Assembly (NCBI GenBank): GCA_016712465.1
Contig: JADJQZ010000001.1
Span: 4,464,001-4,528,000, forward strand
Source of the DNA: Candidatus Obscuribacter sp.
GTDB lineage: Bacteria; Cyanobacteriota; Vampirovibrionia; Obscuribacterales; Obscuribacteraceae
DNA length: 64,000 bases
Direction: 5' to 3'
Made by a program: the position numbers and the translations under genes. This document shows, in pieces, positions 53,649-62,847 of the stretch. Under the pieces are notes generated by a model. It did no database searches. It was not told where the DNA came from and saw only the letters and a list, made by a program, of their open reading frames with translations. Each line of letters begins with the position of its first letter. Position 1 is the stretch's first letter.

Positions 53649-54251
53649 TCAGCGATAGAGAGCCGACTGCGGACGGCCTCTGCGAATGTCTTGACTCAAT
53701 TCACCCTGTTCAACAAACTTGTCAGACCACTCAGTAGACAGCAACTGATCAAAGAACTGCTGGAGTGTTTCAGGAACTTCAGCAACCTGGAGCAGTCTTC
53801 GATTATCATCATCCGGGCCCGGATATTGATTCCAGACCAACTTATCTATATCCATACCCTTACGGTTGTAGTAATTCAGAAGGGCCAGACCGACTTCCTT
53901 AGAAACGGTCAACTTATCCTGAATCTGCCAGTCACGCAAGATAGTGCGGCCGATGCCGATGACATAATAAGCGCGCTCTTTCTCAAACTTAGGCTCATCG
54001 ATGAAGAAGGCAAAACTGGTCTCATCGACGTTATCTATGTAGAGCTCACTTCTAATCTCAAACAATCTTCCCGAGGCGGATGTTATGGAGGTCGGACCAA
54101 ATCCTGAGCTCATCAAATGTAACTCCAGGACACGCAGCAAGTGAGCATTGAAACTCACTCCTTTTTTGTCTGCCTGAAGTTGCAGCTGCTTACGATATTC
54201 CTCGGGTATACGCAGGCTGATGTTAGTGGTCTTAACCTTATCTCTGGTCAT
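53649..54251 (-). CDS. Ribbon-helix-helix (Arc-like) transcription regulator
   Basis: Residues 8-48 form an RHH DNA-binding domain: strand KTTNISLRIP, helix EEYRKQLQLQADKKG, turn and helix SFNAHLLRVLELHL. The 140-residue C-terminal part is mixed alpha/beta and not recognised; it may bind a ligand or partner. The ATG at 54251 is chosen over GTG at 54269. Two palindromes of the kind RHH dimers bind lie 23-54 bases upstream, which suggests autoregulation. The neighbouring desaturase gene follows on the same strand. An antitoxin role is possible, but no toxin gene is adjacent. Confidence 0.75.
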   Translation of the reverse strand: MTRDKVKTTNISLRIPEEYRKQLQLQADKKGVSFNAHLLRVLELHLMSSGFGPTSITSASGRLFEIRSELYIDNVDETSFAFFIDEPKFEKERAYYVIGIGRTILRDWQIQDKLTVSKEVGLALLNYYNRKGMDIDKLVWNQYPGPDDDNRRLLQVAEVPETLQQFFDQLLSTEWSDKFVEQGELSQDIRRGRPQSALYR

Positions 54252-54273
54252 CTTTACTCGTTTACTCACAAAT

Positions 54274-54305
54274 TACAATTTGTAGTCATGTGAATACAAA
54301 TTGTA
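54274..54305. promoter_or_regulatory. Paired operator sites for the RHH regulator
   Basis: TACAA-T-TTGTA (54274-54284) and TACAA-A-TTGTA (54295-54305) are 11-base palindromes whose centres are 21 bp apart, two turns of B-DNA. Each is followed by the same G, so they also read as a direct repeat. They lie just upstream of the RHH start. The spacing would put two RHH dimers on the same face of the helix. Confidence 0.65.
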
Positions 54306-54494
54306 GTTACTCGCTATCATATCACGGCTGTCGCAACCTCGTGGAGCCTTTAAAGGAGATCCGAGATTGGAAGCACATTAAACCTGCAACACAGCCGCGA
54401 AGGCTGAGCAGGGCGCACTTCCAACAAAGAGTCTGCTTTACACAAGGTCTTAAACACTAGCCGGGTAGAAAATAGAACTATCAATCAAAGTGCT

Positions 54495-55679
54495 TCAGTC
54501 TTTAAACGGTCCCTGCCGCTCTCTCAATACCTCGATAGCTCCACACTCTTTCCCTTCCGTCTGGAACTGATCAATCAGCCCGCTTATATGAGCACGGGTA
54601 CCGGGTTTCGATTCGATCTTCAAGCTGGATACCCGGCAGGACACTACCATCGCCTCACTTTTATCCTCCAGCTTTAACTCAGATTGCCCCAGGGAAAGAG
54701 CAGGCTTGCCCTCTGCCTGACCGGCTCCCAGATGGATTCGGCTCTCACCGGCCGCCACCGCCTTCAATGTACCAATGTCGCCTTGCCTCAGGTCGATGCG
54801 AGCGACGCCCCTGCTTTCCATGTCTATTGAAGAGCATTCAACCTTGTCCAGGGTCAGTTGTCCGCAATTCCTACTCTTGATGCGGCACACATTTCCGGCA
54901 GGCTTAAATTCGTGAATTCTCAGCCTGCCGCCGCTATCAACCACCAAATCCGCTTCACTATTGATTTTCCCGATGTCGAATTCACCTCGACCTGAAATCA
55001 ATAGCCGGCACTTACCCCCACTCCAAAAATCCATCTTCGCGGGCAAAGACCCCTTCCAGGTCAGGTACAAGCCTCCCTGAAAATCTTCCGGCAAAAGAAT
55101 CTTGACCGTATCAACTTCAAGATCACTACCTTTAATGTTCATAGGCTTAAGCCGATGTCCATCCAGAAACATTCCGCTCTCGTTCATGTCGAAGCCCACT
55201 GAGTCAGGTCGGCTCAGTTTCCTTTCCACGGGCATCTTCTTACCACCCATGTAAATTCCCCCGCCGGTGATATTGATGCAAAACTGTTCCACCGGTAAGG
55301 GCGCTGGTACGGTGCCCATTCCCAAGAGATTATTGCCGTTACTTGTATGGTAAAAGCCCGGATAGCAGCGGGCGACTTGGGTCTGACGCACAAGACCGGT
55401 GCTCTCACAATGCCAGTGCCCGGGGTAGTTGGCTCGCACTTCTATATCCGAACGCTTCTCGTGCACAAGCAAGAAGTCACAGTTGAGTAGATCAATATTC
55501 ACAGACGGCGTACCAAGGGGTATTTTCGCCAGAGGAGCCATTTCTAAACCGACCAGGTCTTTAGTTGGATTTTTCCTGCGGTCAGACTCTATAGCCATAG
55601 ACTGCGGCGCCCAAAAGCAAGGCAGGAGGGTTGCGGCTCCCAGAGCTGACAACAAAAGAAAGTGACTGCGCCGCATCAT
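54495..55679 (-). CDS. Exported GIN-domain-like (DUF2807) protein
   Basis: 394 residues with a signal peptide (MMRRSHFLLLSALGAATLLP, cleavage near SMA). The C-terminal half is a ladder of short strands (EADLVVDSGGRLRIHEFKPAG, QLTLDKVECSSIDMES, ARIDLRQGDIGTLKAVAAGES) with the S/D-x-G turns typical of DUF2807 right-handed beta-helix adhesin-head domains. The part between residues 60 and 170 carries a Cys/His/Gly-rich loop not usual for the family. The ATG at 55679 lacks a strong ribosome site. It is divergent from the thioredoxin-domain gene. Confidence 0.7.
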   Translation of the reverse strand: MMRRSHFLLLSALGAATLLPCFWAPQSMAIESDRRKNPTKDLVGLEMAPLAKIPLGTPSVNIDLLNCDFLLVHEKRSDIEVRANYPGHWHCESTGLVRQTQVARCYPGFYHTSNGNNLLGMGTVPAPLPVEQFCINITGGGIYMGGKKMPVERKLSRPDSVGFDMNESGMFLDGHRLKPMNIKGSDLEVDTVKILLPEDFQGGLYLTWKGSLPAKMDFWSGGKCRLLISGRGEFDIGKINSEADLVVDSGGRLRIHEFKPAGNVCRIKSRNCGQLTLDKVECSSIDMESRGVARIDLRQGDIGTLKAVAAGESRIHLGAGQAEGKPALSLGQSELKLEDKSEAMVVSCRVSSLKIESKPGTRAHISGLIDQFQTEGKECGAIEVLRERQGPFKD

Positions 55680-55859
55680 AAATACTAATGAACCAAAACC
55701 GATGGTGGAGACCCGAGCAAAAAGAGCTACCTGCCCTCGCCCTATTTTAGGAAGGCCGGCAGTGCGAACAGGTGCTACGAATGCCCTGAAACAACAATGA
55801 AACAATTATCACATAGGGTTGTCATACCGACCCCATTCTTTCTTACGGAACTAATTACC

Positions 55860-58460
55860 ATGGCTCAAAATACAATGTCCCGCGTTGATTCCGCACCGGA
55901 GCAGGAGCACAAATCAGGCTACCAGGTGCTTGAGAATGGCAAAGTCCTGGCCCCCTGCGAAGGTGGGGTATGCAAACCTCCCATGGACGAAAACAAGTTC
56001 ATGAAAGAGGTTCTGGTCACACCGGAGAACCAGGAGGCCTGGAAACAGTGGCGACAGTCCCACCCCAATGGCTCCAGCGAACTGTTCCATCCGGTCGAAG
56101 CCACAGGCGGCAAGATGACAGCCGGTGACAAGGCCAAGTTTCCCGGCATAAACCTCTTCGACTCGGAAAGGTTCGATGTTCCTGAAGCAGTGCTCAAGGC
56201 AAAAGAAACCGGCAAGACCGGCGAAAAGGTCGTCGAGCCCGGCAATGTCAAACCTCAAGAGGGCGTGAAACCATCCACAGAGCAGTACCCTTCGCTAGAC
56301 GAAATCAAAAGAAGCAGCCTGCTCAATTTAAGACGCAACAGCACCATTCAGTGCCACGACTCCGGACAGAACCAGAAACCCGAACTGGATTTCAGATCTC
56401 TGGACAGTCTTTTCAAACAGAAACCAGGAAAGGATCTCAATTCTCTGGAGAGTCTCCTCAAACAAGACGGGGCTCCAAAGCCACCTAAACCAGGAGAAGA
56501 GCAAAGGCTCGACAAAGACTCAGCTCAGTACAAAGAGCTAGAGGAATTCCTCAAAGGCTTCCAGAATCAAGGTAAGAAGGACAGCCCCAACAACCAACCG
56601 GCCGAAAATTCGCAAACTCCGCCCGCCGACAAAGCAGTCGACAAGCCCGCTGACCAACCGGCTGAAAACTCGCAGACCCCGCCTGCCGACAAATCAGGCG
56701 ACAAACCCGCCGAAAATTCCCAAACTCCGCCCGCCGACAAAGCAGTCGACAAGCCGGCTGACCAACCGGCTGAAAACTCGCAGACTCCGCCTGCCGACAA
56801 ATCAGTCGACAATTCAGTGGATAAGCCGGCTGAGAAAAAGGCCGACCTTCCTAAATTGGAAGAGAAGCCCCTGTCCCCATTCCAGCAAGCCATCAAAGAT
56901 TCAGGGGCTTACACCCTGGATAATCTGCAACCGGCCATGAATGCCGCAGCTAAAGACAAAGCCGGCGTTGCTTTCATGATCGTGGGAGAAAACAGCCCCG
57001 GCTCGAAAGAACTGCTGGCAAAATTACCGGAATTGCAAAAACAACATCCAGACTTGAAGTTTGTCGTGGTCAATAAGGACGAAATAGACAAGAAGGTAAA
57101 TGAAAATCCAAAAGACCAGGAAGCACAGAGTTGGAAAGGATGGATCGATCACAATCTGAGGGATTGCAGTGGTAAACCAATCGACTATACCTTCACGAGC
57201 GTACAAACCCTGAAAGCAGACGCAGCCGGCAAACCAATGCCCGACAAAGTGACAAGCACGCACTGGGGGGCTGATATCGAAGCAGGCTTAGCCGACCAAT
57301 CTCGCTATGCAGCAGCCGGCACCGCCCGTAATGCCGACAAGTTCAAGTTGGCCATGAGCGCCGACGATACAGCCAATGCCGTAAAAGCGCTCGAAGCGCT
57401 GAAACCGCAAGGGGAAGCGGCAGCAAACAACCCGGCGGAAAACAAAGTCCGCCAGGAGCAATTTCTAAAATCCATCAAACAAGCCGACAGTATGGATCCA
57501 GAACTGCTGGCCAAGCGGAAAGAGGAAGTGCAGGCCCAACTGGAAGAAGCCAAAAGAGAACAAAAGAAATTAGACTACGAAAGCTCGCCCAGCGACAAAC
57601 CGGCTGATACATCCAAGCTGGACAAGCTAAATCTGCAGATGCAGCAAGTTGAAACACTTGAGAAAGCCCCCGGTCAATTGAGAGCGGAAATGGGTTTCGA
57701 AATGCTCAACCAAGCAAGCAATGAAAAAAATCCTGCGCGACAGGAAGCGATGAAAGCTCTGGCAGGCGAACTTTTGCGGAATTCCATCAAAGCAGATCCG
57801 GAACTGGCTAACAATGAAGACTTCAATTGCCGACTCTTTGCGCAGGGCATCGATGCTGCCAAACTGGCGGAGCAGGCCAAGAGCAGCAGCCAGGTTCTAA
57901 ACGCAACGCAGCTAGCGGGGGCCCTGGAGCGCGCGGCCACTGCCGGTGTAATCAACGACAGCAATGTGAAGCCCGTCAGCCACGACCAACCAAAACCCGT
58001 CAAAAACGAAACTGACCTGAACAAGCAGGTTCCGCAAGAAATCGAGAAAGTGGGCCCGGAGAAGAAATTGGAAGCCCCGGCTAAAACAGTCTATGACGGT
58101 GCCGGCTATAAAGATGCGCTGGCAGAAGCACAAAGAAGAGGTCTGCCGGTAGTCTTCAAGGTTGGAGCGGAATGGTGCCCACCCTGCCAGAACTTCGAAA
58201 GAAATATGGCAGGCAATCTGGAAAACACCTACAAAGACAAAGCCATCGTAGTGAAAGTAGACTCCGATCGAAATCCCGACATTGCCCGCGCACTTGGTGC
58301 CAACAGACTGCCTACCTCCGGAGTGGGTTATGTAGATGAGAGCGGCAGACTGCGCATTCAAAACTCCTTCGTGGGATTCAGCGGCAACCAGGACTGGATG
58401 CGTCGCATTCAAAGCGGCATGACGAGCGCCCAGACCAATATCAATCGCATTCCCCGCTGA
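55860..58460 (+). CDS. Large protein with C-terminal thioredoxin domain and Pro/Asn/Asp repeats
   Basis: 866 residues. The last 110 form a thioredoxin fold with active site CPPC (VFKVGAEWCPPCQNFERNM), like Thioredoxin_7/DsbD-gamma-type domains. Residues 1-230 are polar and largely disordered. About 247-314 holds four copies of PAENSQTPPADK. A second alpha/beta segment near 350-400 (GVAFMIVGENSPGSKELLAKL) may be a redox-inactive thioredoxin-like domain, since it lacks the CxxC. The middle is helical. No signal peptide follows the ATG at 55860, and the extra 21 codons up to 55797 do not form a clear one either. A cytosolic location is therefore likely, which is unusual for a CPPC domain of this layout. 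Confidence 0.75.
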   Translation: MAQNTMSRVDSAPEQEHKSGYQVLENGKVLAPCEGGVCKPPMDENKFMKEVLVTPENQEAWKQWRQSHPNGSSELFHPVEATGGKMTAGDKAKFPGINLFDSERFDVPEAVLKAKETGKTGEKVVEPGNVKPQEGVKPSTEQYPSLDEIKRSSLLNLRRNSTIQCHDSGQNQKPELDFRSLDSLFKQKPGKDLNSLESLLKQDGAPKPPKPGEEQRLDKDSAQYKELEEFLKGFQNQGKKDSPNNQPAENSQTPPADKAVDKPADQPAENSQTPPADKSGDKPAENSQTPPADKAVDKPADQPAENSQTPPADKSVDNSVDKPAEKKADLPKLEEKPLSPFQQAIKDSGAYTLDNLQPAMNAAAKDKAGVAFMIVGENSPGSKELLAKLPELQKQHPDLKFVVVNKDEIDKKVNENPKDQEAQSWKGWIDHNLRDCSGKPIDYTFTSVQTLKADAAGKPMPDKVTSTHWGADIEAGLADQSRYAAAGTARNADKFKLAMSADDTANAVKALEALKPQGEAAANNPAENKVRQEQFLKSIKQADSMDPELLAKRKEEVQAQLEEAKREQKKLDYESSPSDKPADTSKLDKLNLQMQQVETLEKAPGQLRAEMGFEMLNQASNEKNPARQEAMKALAGELLRNSIKADPELANNEDFNCRLFAQGIDAAKLAEQAKSSSQVLNATQLAGALERAATAGVINDSNVKPVSHDQPKPVKNETDLNKQVPQEIEKVGPEKKLEAPAKTVYDGAGYKDALAEAQRRGLPVVFKVGAEWCPPCQNFERNMAGNLENTYKDKAIVVKVDSDRNPDIARALGANRLPTSGVGYVDESGRLRIQNSFVGFSGNQDWMRRIQSGMTSAQTNINRIPR
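56598..56801 (+). repeat. Tandem repeat encoding PAENSQTPPADK units
   Basis: Four in-frame copies of a 36-base core, separated by 12 or 24 bases that encode Asp/Lys/Val/Pro spacers. Copies 1 and 3 carry the longer spacer (AVDKPADQ), copy 2 the shorter (SGDK), which suggests duplication of a two-unit block. Confidence 0.85.
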
Positions 58461-58783
58461 GATATCCGGAACCAATAGCAGTCAAATCTCGGGGATTTTC
58501 GCAGATTCACAGGGTATATCGGTCACTTGACCGATGTACCCTGAAAGGTTTTCTGGAAGCGGCGGAAAAACTCCGCCATTCAACCGATACTCGCAAGCAA
58601 GAACTCCTGAGAGAATCTCAGTCAACAGGGTGATCACGGCCCAGTCGAGCCTTTGGAACAAAAACACTTTCTGCCGTTATATAACAAAACTTTCCTGGCA
58701 AGACTTAGAGGCACCGCCCCAGGGTACAGAAGATATGGAATCCCGAGTACTTGCTGCCGGCTATCGAACCATTTAAAGAGAGA
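58461..58783. other. Intergenic region with three stem-loops
   Basis: No gene is seen in these 323 bases. Besides the hairpin at 58510-58543, there are GGCGGA/TCCGCC at 58561-58577 (loop AAAAC) and CTGAGA/TCTCAG at 58607-58621 (loop GAA). A possible promoter for the kinase gene is TTGGAA at 58653-58658 and TTATAT at 58677-58682, with an 18-base spacer. The region could be a terminator followed by a structured leader. Confidence 0.5.
58510..58543 (+). terminator. Long hairpin after the thioredoxin-domain gene
   Basis: Sixteen-base arms (CAGGGTATATCGGTCA and near-exact complement, one G-U pair) meet with two bases between them. AAAGGTTTTCT follows. The stem is strong but the T-run is short, so it may be a terminator or a transcript-stabilising hairpin. 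Confidence 0.5.
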
Positions 58784-61330
58784 ATGAACGAAAACTCGAA
58801 AGATATTCCGCTGTGCGCCCAACCCGAACTGGTACAGCGCCCGGAGGGACAGGCGGAAGCGGTGAGCCTGGCGGAGCCCTCGAAAAATCCACGCCTGGTG
58901 GTCGAACCTTCTGAGGAAGCGACCGGCAATACCACAGAGCTTACCGGCGACACCCCTGCGCCAGGGTCAGTAACTCCCGCCGATGAGCCTCCCGAGAATG
59001 CAGCAAACGTAGCCGCTCCCGGCGTGGTTCAAAATCGAGCCAGTTTTACCAGACGCTTTATGGCCCTGGCTCTGGACACCGGTGTTATCGCCTCTATGGG
59101 CTCAACCATAGCATTTGTGGGCTTCCTCCTTTTGATCCAGATAGCCAGCGCCACCGGTGTGGAGGGCGCTAATTTACCCCTCGGCGAACAAATCTTTCTC
59201 AGTCTGCAGGGGGCCCTAGTCTTCTGGTTTACTCAACTGATGCCTTTCTTCAACGCCTTAACGGCCGTACTGGGAGGCGGTATGGCGCACTATTTCACCT
59301 ATACGCTGGCCAATAACGCCAATCTGAATGCCCCGGGACTGCCCCAGTTTTTAGCCGGAGGCATTCTCTGGATAATACTCACCGCTAACTGCATACTTTC
59401 GGTTTTCTATCACACCCTTCTTACGGCATCACCCCTCAAAGGCACCCTTGGTCAGAGACTGCTCAACATAACCGTGGTGGGAGCCGGCGGTAAAGGTCTT
59501 TCAATAGGTCAGTCTTTACTGAGGACGGCCGTCAAACTGGTGGCCTGCGTAGTGGTGTCCATGCCCCTGGCCATGCTCCTTACGAGCACACCGCTGACCT
59601 TTTTCTGCATTGTGGCCGCAATCATTTATCTGGACCTATCAAAGAAGGGTCGCTCGGCACGAAACCGGTTGGAGTTCCTGCTTAGAAAAACCTGTCACAA
59701 CTTTAGCGTCCTGGAAGGAGGCAAAGAATCCTTCAACACCCTTACCCTCTCAGAAGACGAGAACTTGCCGGGCCCAGAGAAAAAGCGACTGCAAACCCAC
59801 CGGGATCATATTCTGATTCGCTACAAGCCCTATGCCGCCGTGAGCCGCTGGCTGGAGCAACGCTTCAGCCAGACCAATCAATGGTTGTCGCTGGCCATTG
59901 TGATTGCCTCTTTTGCTACGTTCTGGATCGTTGCCTTTTTCTGCACCACCACCTTAAACGCACTGGGCATCACGCCAGAGGTCTTCTTCAACATTCTCAA
60001 ATCACCTACAGCGGCCGTCAATGCCCTGGGCAGCGGTGGTGCCGCCGGCGTGGCTTCCAATCTGGTCAACTATGTCTGTGCCCTCCTCTTTCTTATGGCC
60101 TCCGCCATCCTGGGCAGATTCCTGGTCTTAGCAGCCTACAAGCCGTCCCACCTGCGTTTCGATGACGAGGGTATTCGCTTTCAGCGTTATAACAAGTTGA
60201 CCAATACTTACATCGACACCGAGAGAAACCGCTGGCAAGATCTTGTGCATGTGGGCATGCAGAGAATAAGCGGCAGATCTATTCAAGGGGAACCAACCCT
60301 CTTACTGACCTGGAACAACGGCAAGACAACCAGAGTAGAACTCTCGTCCGTGCCCACCATGGACGAAAAGGCTCTCATTCTAAAAGCCATAGACCGCTGG
60401 CGCAAAGACGTAACCATGGACGCCGAAGTAATCACCTCGCTGGAAATTCCGCCCGAGTACAGTTATACCGAAGTCTGGCTGCAAGCACTATGCGCGCCGC
60501 CCAAGCGGGAGCGCTTGAAGCCCCTGGCCGAAGGAGCAATACTCAAAGAAGGCAAGTACACGGTAGAAAGCAAACTGGGGGCGGGAGGACAGGGCGTGGC
60601 CTATCTGGTCAAGGACCATGTCGAGAACAAGGCGGTGGTACTGAAAGAAATGCTCCTGCCGGTCTTCGTAGACATGACAGTGCGAAGACAGGCCCTCGAT
60701 CGTTTCGAGAGCGAATGCCGCATTTTAAGAGCCCTCGACCACGACCAGGTGGTCAGACTGATAGACTTTTTTGTAGAAGATCACCGCGCCTATCTGGTGC
60801 TCGAATATATTGACGGGCGCAACCTGAAAGATGAGGTAAAGCTAGGTAAGACCTTCAGCATCGCAGAGGTTAAGCGATTGGCGCTGGAGATGTGTAATAT
60901 TCTCCAATACCTGCATGAGCAGACACCACCGGTAGTGCACCGCGATTTTACACCGGACAATCTCATGCTTACAAAAGCCGGTGCCCTCAAGCTCATCGAC
61001 TTCAATGTAGCCAATCAGCAGGAAGAAACGGCCGCCGGTACGGTGGTGGGTAAACAATGCTACATGCCCCTGGAGCAATTCCAGGGAAATCCCAGCCCCC
61101 AGAGCGATATCTACGCCCTCGGCGCTACACTCTACTACTTGCTCACAGGCCTGGAACCGGAGCCCCTCACCTCTTCCCATCCCAGGGAGAGCCTGGTCTC
61201 TTCCGGTCTTCCCGAAGAAGCCATTGATGCCATTGATGCTCTGGTGGCAAAGTGCACCGCCAAGAACCTGAGCGAACGCTTCCAGAACATAGAGGACCTG
61301 AGAGAAGCCCTGAACCGGTTGAACGATTAA
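58784..61330 (+). CDS. Membrane Ser/Thr kinase with N-terminal RDD domain
   Basis: 848 residues from the ATG at 58784 (AAAGAGAG upstream; a TTG at 58751 is less likely). A polar head (1-85) precedes an RDD-type membrane domain (about 88-295; ASFTRRFMALALDTGV and GTLGQRLLNITVVG are its hallmarks), then two more helices (about 370-445). A PH-like strand-rich segment (about 462-545, with RWQDLVHVGM and LLLTWNNGKTTRVEL) leads to a C-terminal kinase. The kinase has Gly loop LGAGGQGVAYL near 597, Lys in VVLKEM and HRD at 719 (VHRDFTPDN). DFG is replaced by DFN (LIDFNVAN) and APE by PLE. It is followed 27 bases later by a second kinase of similar plan. Confidence 0.9.
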   Translation: MNENSKDIPLCAQPELVQRPEGQAEAVSLAEPSKNPRLVVEPSEEATGNTTELTGDTPAPGSVTPADEPPENAANVAAPGVVQNRASFTRRFMALALDTGVIASMGSTIAFVGFLLLIQIASATGVEGANLPLGEQIFLSLQGALVFWFTQLMPFFNALTAVLGGGMAHYFTYTLANNANLNAPGLPQFLAGGILWIILTANCILSVFYHTLLTASPLKGTLGQRLLNITVVGAGGKGLSIGQSLLRTAVKLVACVVVSMPLAMLLTSTPLTFFCIVAAIIYLDLSKKGRSARNRLEFLLRKTCHNFSVLEGGKESFNTLTLSEDENLPGPEKKRLQTHRDHILIRYKPYAAVSRWLEQRFSQTNQWLSLAIVIASFATFWIVAFFCTTTLNALGITPEVFFNILKSPTAAVNALGSGGAAGVASNLVNYVCALLFLMASAILGRFLVLAAYKPSHLRFDDEGIRFQRYNKLTNTYIDTERNRWQDLVHVGMQRISGRSIQGEPTLLLTWNNGKTTRVELSSVPTMDEKALILKAIDRWRKDVTMDAEVITSLEIPPEYSYTEVWLQALCAPPKRERLKPLAEGAILKEGKYTVESKLGAGGQGVAYLVKDHVENKAVVLKEMLLPVFVDMTVRRQALDRFESECRILRALDHDQVVRLIDFFVEDHRAYLVLEYIDGRNLKDEVKLGKTFSIAEVKRLALEMCNILQYLHEQTPPVVHRDFTPDNLMLTKAGALKLIDFNVANQQEETAAGTVVGKQCYMPLEQFQGNPSPQSDIYALGATLYYLLTGLEPEPLTSSHPRESLVSSGLPEEAIDAIDALVAKCTAKNLSERFQNIEDLREALNRLND

Positions 61331-61357
61331 AACTAACCGCCAATTCGAGGATCAAGC

Positions 61358-62797
61358 ATGGCCGAATTTCAAATTGCCATCAAGTACCAGCCCCCGGCAC
61401 TGCACCGCTCCTTCCTGGCCATGTGCTTTCTCTTACCGGTCTGGAGCATTCTATTGCCCCTGGGCTTCGGGATTGCTACCACCTGGTTCTTTCTGCATCT
61501 ATCAGAACCGGTGGCGCCGGTGGCCTTCGTCTTTTCTCTGATATTTCTCTGCCTCTACATTATCGGCTACCTGGCTTCAGCAGCCAGCGAAGACAAGTTT
61601 ATCCATGTGCAAAAGGAGGGCGTGGCCGTACCGCTCTTTATGCTGCCCTATCTCTCCTTCAAACGCCTGCAACCCTGGCATGAACTGCGGGCCGCTCACC
61701 TGGTCAAGACCGGCGACAAACAAGTGCTGATGCTTACCTTTCAAGACGACAAGACCATCAAACTCAATACCAGGCATCTGGATAATTCCAAGCTGGAGAG
61801 TTTCCTTCTGGCCCTTGAACTGTGGGGCAAAAGTTGCAACCGATCGCCGGAACTACTGGCCTTTCAGTCGGAATTGCAAGCCAATGCCTCCGGCACGGGC
61901 GAACTATCCTATACCCATATCTGGCAGGATGAGCTATCAAGACGCTTTGCCAGCACCAGTTTTGTGCCCCTGGAGCCGGACCAGACGCTGCAGCAGGGCA
62001 AACTGAAAATAGTCAGGCAACTTGCCTTTGGCGGCTTCTCCGCCGTTTACCTGGCCCAGAGGAACGGGCATGAGCAGGTCGTTCTGAAAGAGGCTGTGGT
62101 GCCGGAAAACGCTGATCCACGCGAGAAAGAAGTGGCCGAGAACCACCTCAAGCGGGAATCCCTCATGCTCTTTGCCGTCAAACACGAGAGTATTGCCCGG
62201 GTGGAAGATTACTTTGTGGAGGACGGACGCTACTACCTGGTCATGGAATACGTCAGCGGACAGGACCTCAGGCAACTGGTGCGCCAACATGGACCCCAGA
62301 GCGAAGAACAAGTGCTCAACTGGGCCATTCAGACGGCTAGTGTGCTGGACTATCTACACAAACTGGACCCACCCTTGATTCACCGGGACTTGAGCCCGGA
62401 CAATCTGGTGCTCAGTAATGAAGGAGCCATCAAGGTCATCGACTTTGGTGCTTCCAACGAATTCGTCGGCACAGCCACCGGTACGCTAATAGGTAAGCAG
62501 GCTTATATGGCGCCGGAACAAATTCGCGGCAAGGCCAGTCCGGCCAGCGACGTTTACGCCCTGGGTGCCACCATTTTCTATTTACTGACGGGCAAAGAAC
62601 CGAAACCCCTTACACCGGCAAGACCTCGCCAGTTCAACGACAAGGTCAGTGAAGACCTGGACAACCTGGTGGCCCGCTGCACGGCCTATGAAATGGAAGA
62701 GCGCATTGCCTCTGCTTCCACCCTCCTGGACATGCTGAGAGCACTGGCCGGAGACACGGCGTCCACTACGACAAATACGGTGACTAATAAGGTTTAA
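61358..62797 (+). CDS. Membrane Ser/Thr kinase with PH-like segment
   Basis: 479 residues. Two N-terminal membrane helices (about 20-45 and 52-75) precede a strand-rich PH-like segment (about 80-150; LQPWHELRAAHLV, VLMLTFQDDKTIKL, LESFLLALELWG) and a kinase domain from about residue 210. Kinase motifs are LAFGGFSAVYLA, VVLKEA, HRDLSPDN, IDFGAS, YMAPEQ and DVYALGATIFYLL, all complete, unlike the DFN variant of the gene before it. The kinase N-terminal helix region is extended. GAGG lies 8 bases before the ATG. The pair probably arose by duplication and shares a transcript. Targets are unknown. Confidence 0.9.
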   Translation: MAEFQIAIKYQPPALHRSFLAMCFLLPVWSILLPLGFGIATTWFFLHLSEPVAPVAFVFSLIFLCLYIIGYLASAASEDKFIHVQKEGVAVPLFMLPYLSFKRLQPWHELRAAHLVKTGDKQVLMLTFQDDKTIKLNTRHLDNSKLESFLLALELWGKSCNRSPELLAFQSELQANASGTGELSYTHIWQDELSRRFASTSFVPLEPDQTLQQGKLKIVRQLAFGGFSAVYLAQRNGHEQVVLKEAVVPENADPREKEVAENHLKRESLMLFAVKHESIARVEDYFVEDGRYYLVMEYVSGQDLRQLVRQHGPQSEEQVLNWAIQTASVLDYLHKLDPPLIHRDLSPDNLVLSNEGAIKVIDFGASNEFVGTATGTLIGKQAYMAPEQIRGKASPASDVYALGATIFYLLTGKEPKPLTPARPRQFNDKVSEDLDNLVARCTAYEMEERIASASTLLDMLRALAGDTASTTTNTVTNKV

Positions 62798-62847
62798 GTT
62801 TGTCCTTATCCAGGCAAACTGAAATTAGCCCCCGACAAACCAGACTT

